Origin: JBBIJH01 sp037446075
GTDB lineage: Bacteria; Bacteroidota; Ignavibacteria; UBA10030; JAHEZR01
DNA: 15,340 nt
Reading direction: 5' to 3'
NCBI GenBank assembly: GCA_037446075.1
Contig: JBBIJH010000056.1
Location: forward strand, 1 to 15,340
The stretch's first letter is position 1. The number at the start of each line of letters is the position of its first letter. A program made the translations under genes and the position numbers. This document shows, piece by piece, positions 15,075 to 15,340 of the stretch. The notes beneath the pieces are model-generated. The model was not told the origin of the DNA. It searched no databases and saw only the letters and a list, made by a program, of their open reading frames with translations.

Positions 15075-15340
15075 GTGAGAATCGGCGTCCCTATTGAAGT
15101 CTCGAAGAATGAAACGCGAGTCGCTCTCACGCCGGCAGTCATCCCGACGCTGAGGGCGGATGGACACGAGGTCTTGGTTGAATCTGGAGCGGGGGAACGC
15201 GCCTCCTTCCTCGATACAGAGTACGAGAAGGCAGGAGCCCGGATCATAAAGGATGCGGAGGAACTCTATACGACGTCTGATCTCGTCGTCAAAGTGCAAC
15301 CCCCAACGCACCACCCACACCTCAACAAGCACGAGGCACA
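15075..15340 (+). CDS. pntA: NAD(P) transhydrogenase subunit alpha, 3' end outside window
   Basis: From GTG 15075 the frame stays open to the window end (88 codons). It begins R-I-G-V-P-I-E, then N-E-T-R-V-A-L-T-P, V-E-S-G-A-G-E-R-A-S-F and V-V-K-V-Q-P-P, the opening of the alanine dehydrogenase/PntA N-terminal domain. The N-E-T-R and A-S-F-x-D spellings and K-V-Q-P-P fit the transhydrogenase alpha subunit better than alanine dehydrogenase, but the distinguishing NAD-binding part lies outside. AAGGAG at 15062-15067, seven bases before the GTG, supports the start. The enzyme would couple proton flow to hydride transfer between NADH and NADP. It follows ptb by 12 bases. Confidence 0.85.
   Translation, partial: MRIGVPIEVSKNETRVALTPAVIPTLRADGHEVLVESGAGERASFLDTEYEKAGARIIKDAEELYTTSDLVVKVQPPTHHPHLNKHEA

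Noticed and set aside
14709..15332. 207-codon minus-strand frame across ptb and pntA
   Set aside because: It is antisense to two recognised families and shows no domain motifs.
15075..15340. Alanine dehydrogenase instead of transhydrogenase alpha
   Set aside because: The first 88 residues favour PntA spellings (N-E-T-R, R-A-S-F, K-V-Q-P-P), though the decisive part is outside the window.
1..15340. tRNA, rRNA, CRISPR array, transposase, phage or toxin-antitoxin genes
   Set aside because: None was recognised on either strand; there are no regularly spaced direct repeats.

Overview
The window comes from a Gram-negative bacterium of the FCB superphylum. Three secreted proteins end in the type A sorting domain of the type IX secretion system (T9SS): a Y-P-N-P-F-N-P motif, then a beta-rich stretch, then a closing K-M-L-x-x-K. 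This fits Ignavibacteria, Kryptonia, KSB1 or related MAG lineages. Clear Shine-Dalgarno sequences (GGAGG, AAGGAG, AAGGAAG) precede several genes. That is unlike typical Bacteroidia and favours a lineage outside that class. The lineage call is an inference; no rRNA or other marker gene is present.

Positions 2-8714 form a tightly packed plus-strand gene set for extracytoplasmic polymer breakdown. In order it holds: the 3' part of an N-acetylmuramoyl-L-alanine amidase (only the end of its catalytic domain is inside the window) with Ig-like modules and a T9SS domain; a small exported beta-propeller protein; a GHL10/DUF187 glycoside hydrolase with fibronectin-like modules and a T9SS domain; a LamG-like protein with a divergent polysaccharide-deacetylase-like core and a T9SS domain; and a second Amidase_3 that looks like a lipoprotein without a T9SS domain. 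Position 8711-9871 is a minus-strand HGSNAT/NagX-like (DUF5009) membrane acyltransferase, whose stop codon overlaps that of the second amidase.

Positions 10085-12434 hold a two-gene operon: an exported SH3b-NlpC/P60 endopeptidase like YkfC, overlapping a Tat-exported L-Ala-D/L-Glu-type dipeptide epimerase. It ends at a clear intrinsic terminator (12457-12488). Together with the first region this suggests a peptidoglycan dismantling and salvage locus: amidases strip stem peptides, GHL10 cuts the denuded glycan, NlpC/P60 releases L-Ala-D-Glu, and the epimerase converts it. The T9SS tags on only some enzymes suggest that part of the work happens outside the outer membrane, on foreign or dead-cell material.

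Positions 12674-15340 change to energy metabolism: butyrate kinase (buk), a 406-base gap with a decayed inverted repeat, phosphate butyryltransferase (ptb, downstream of buk, the reverse of the clostridial order), and the first 88 codons of an NAD(P) transhydrogenase alpha subunit that runs off the window. No tRNA, rRNA, CRISPR, transposase or phage gene was seen.
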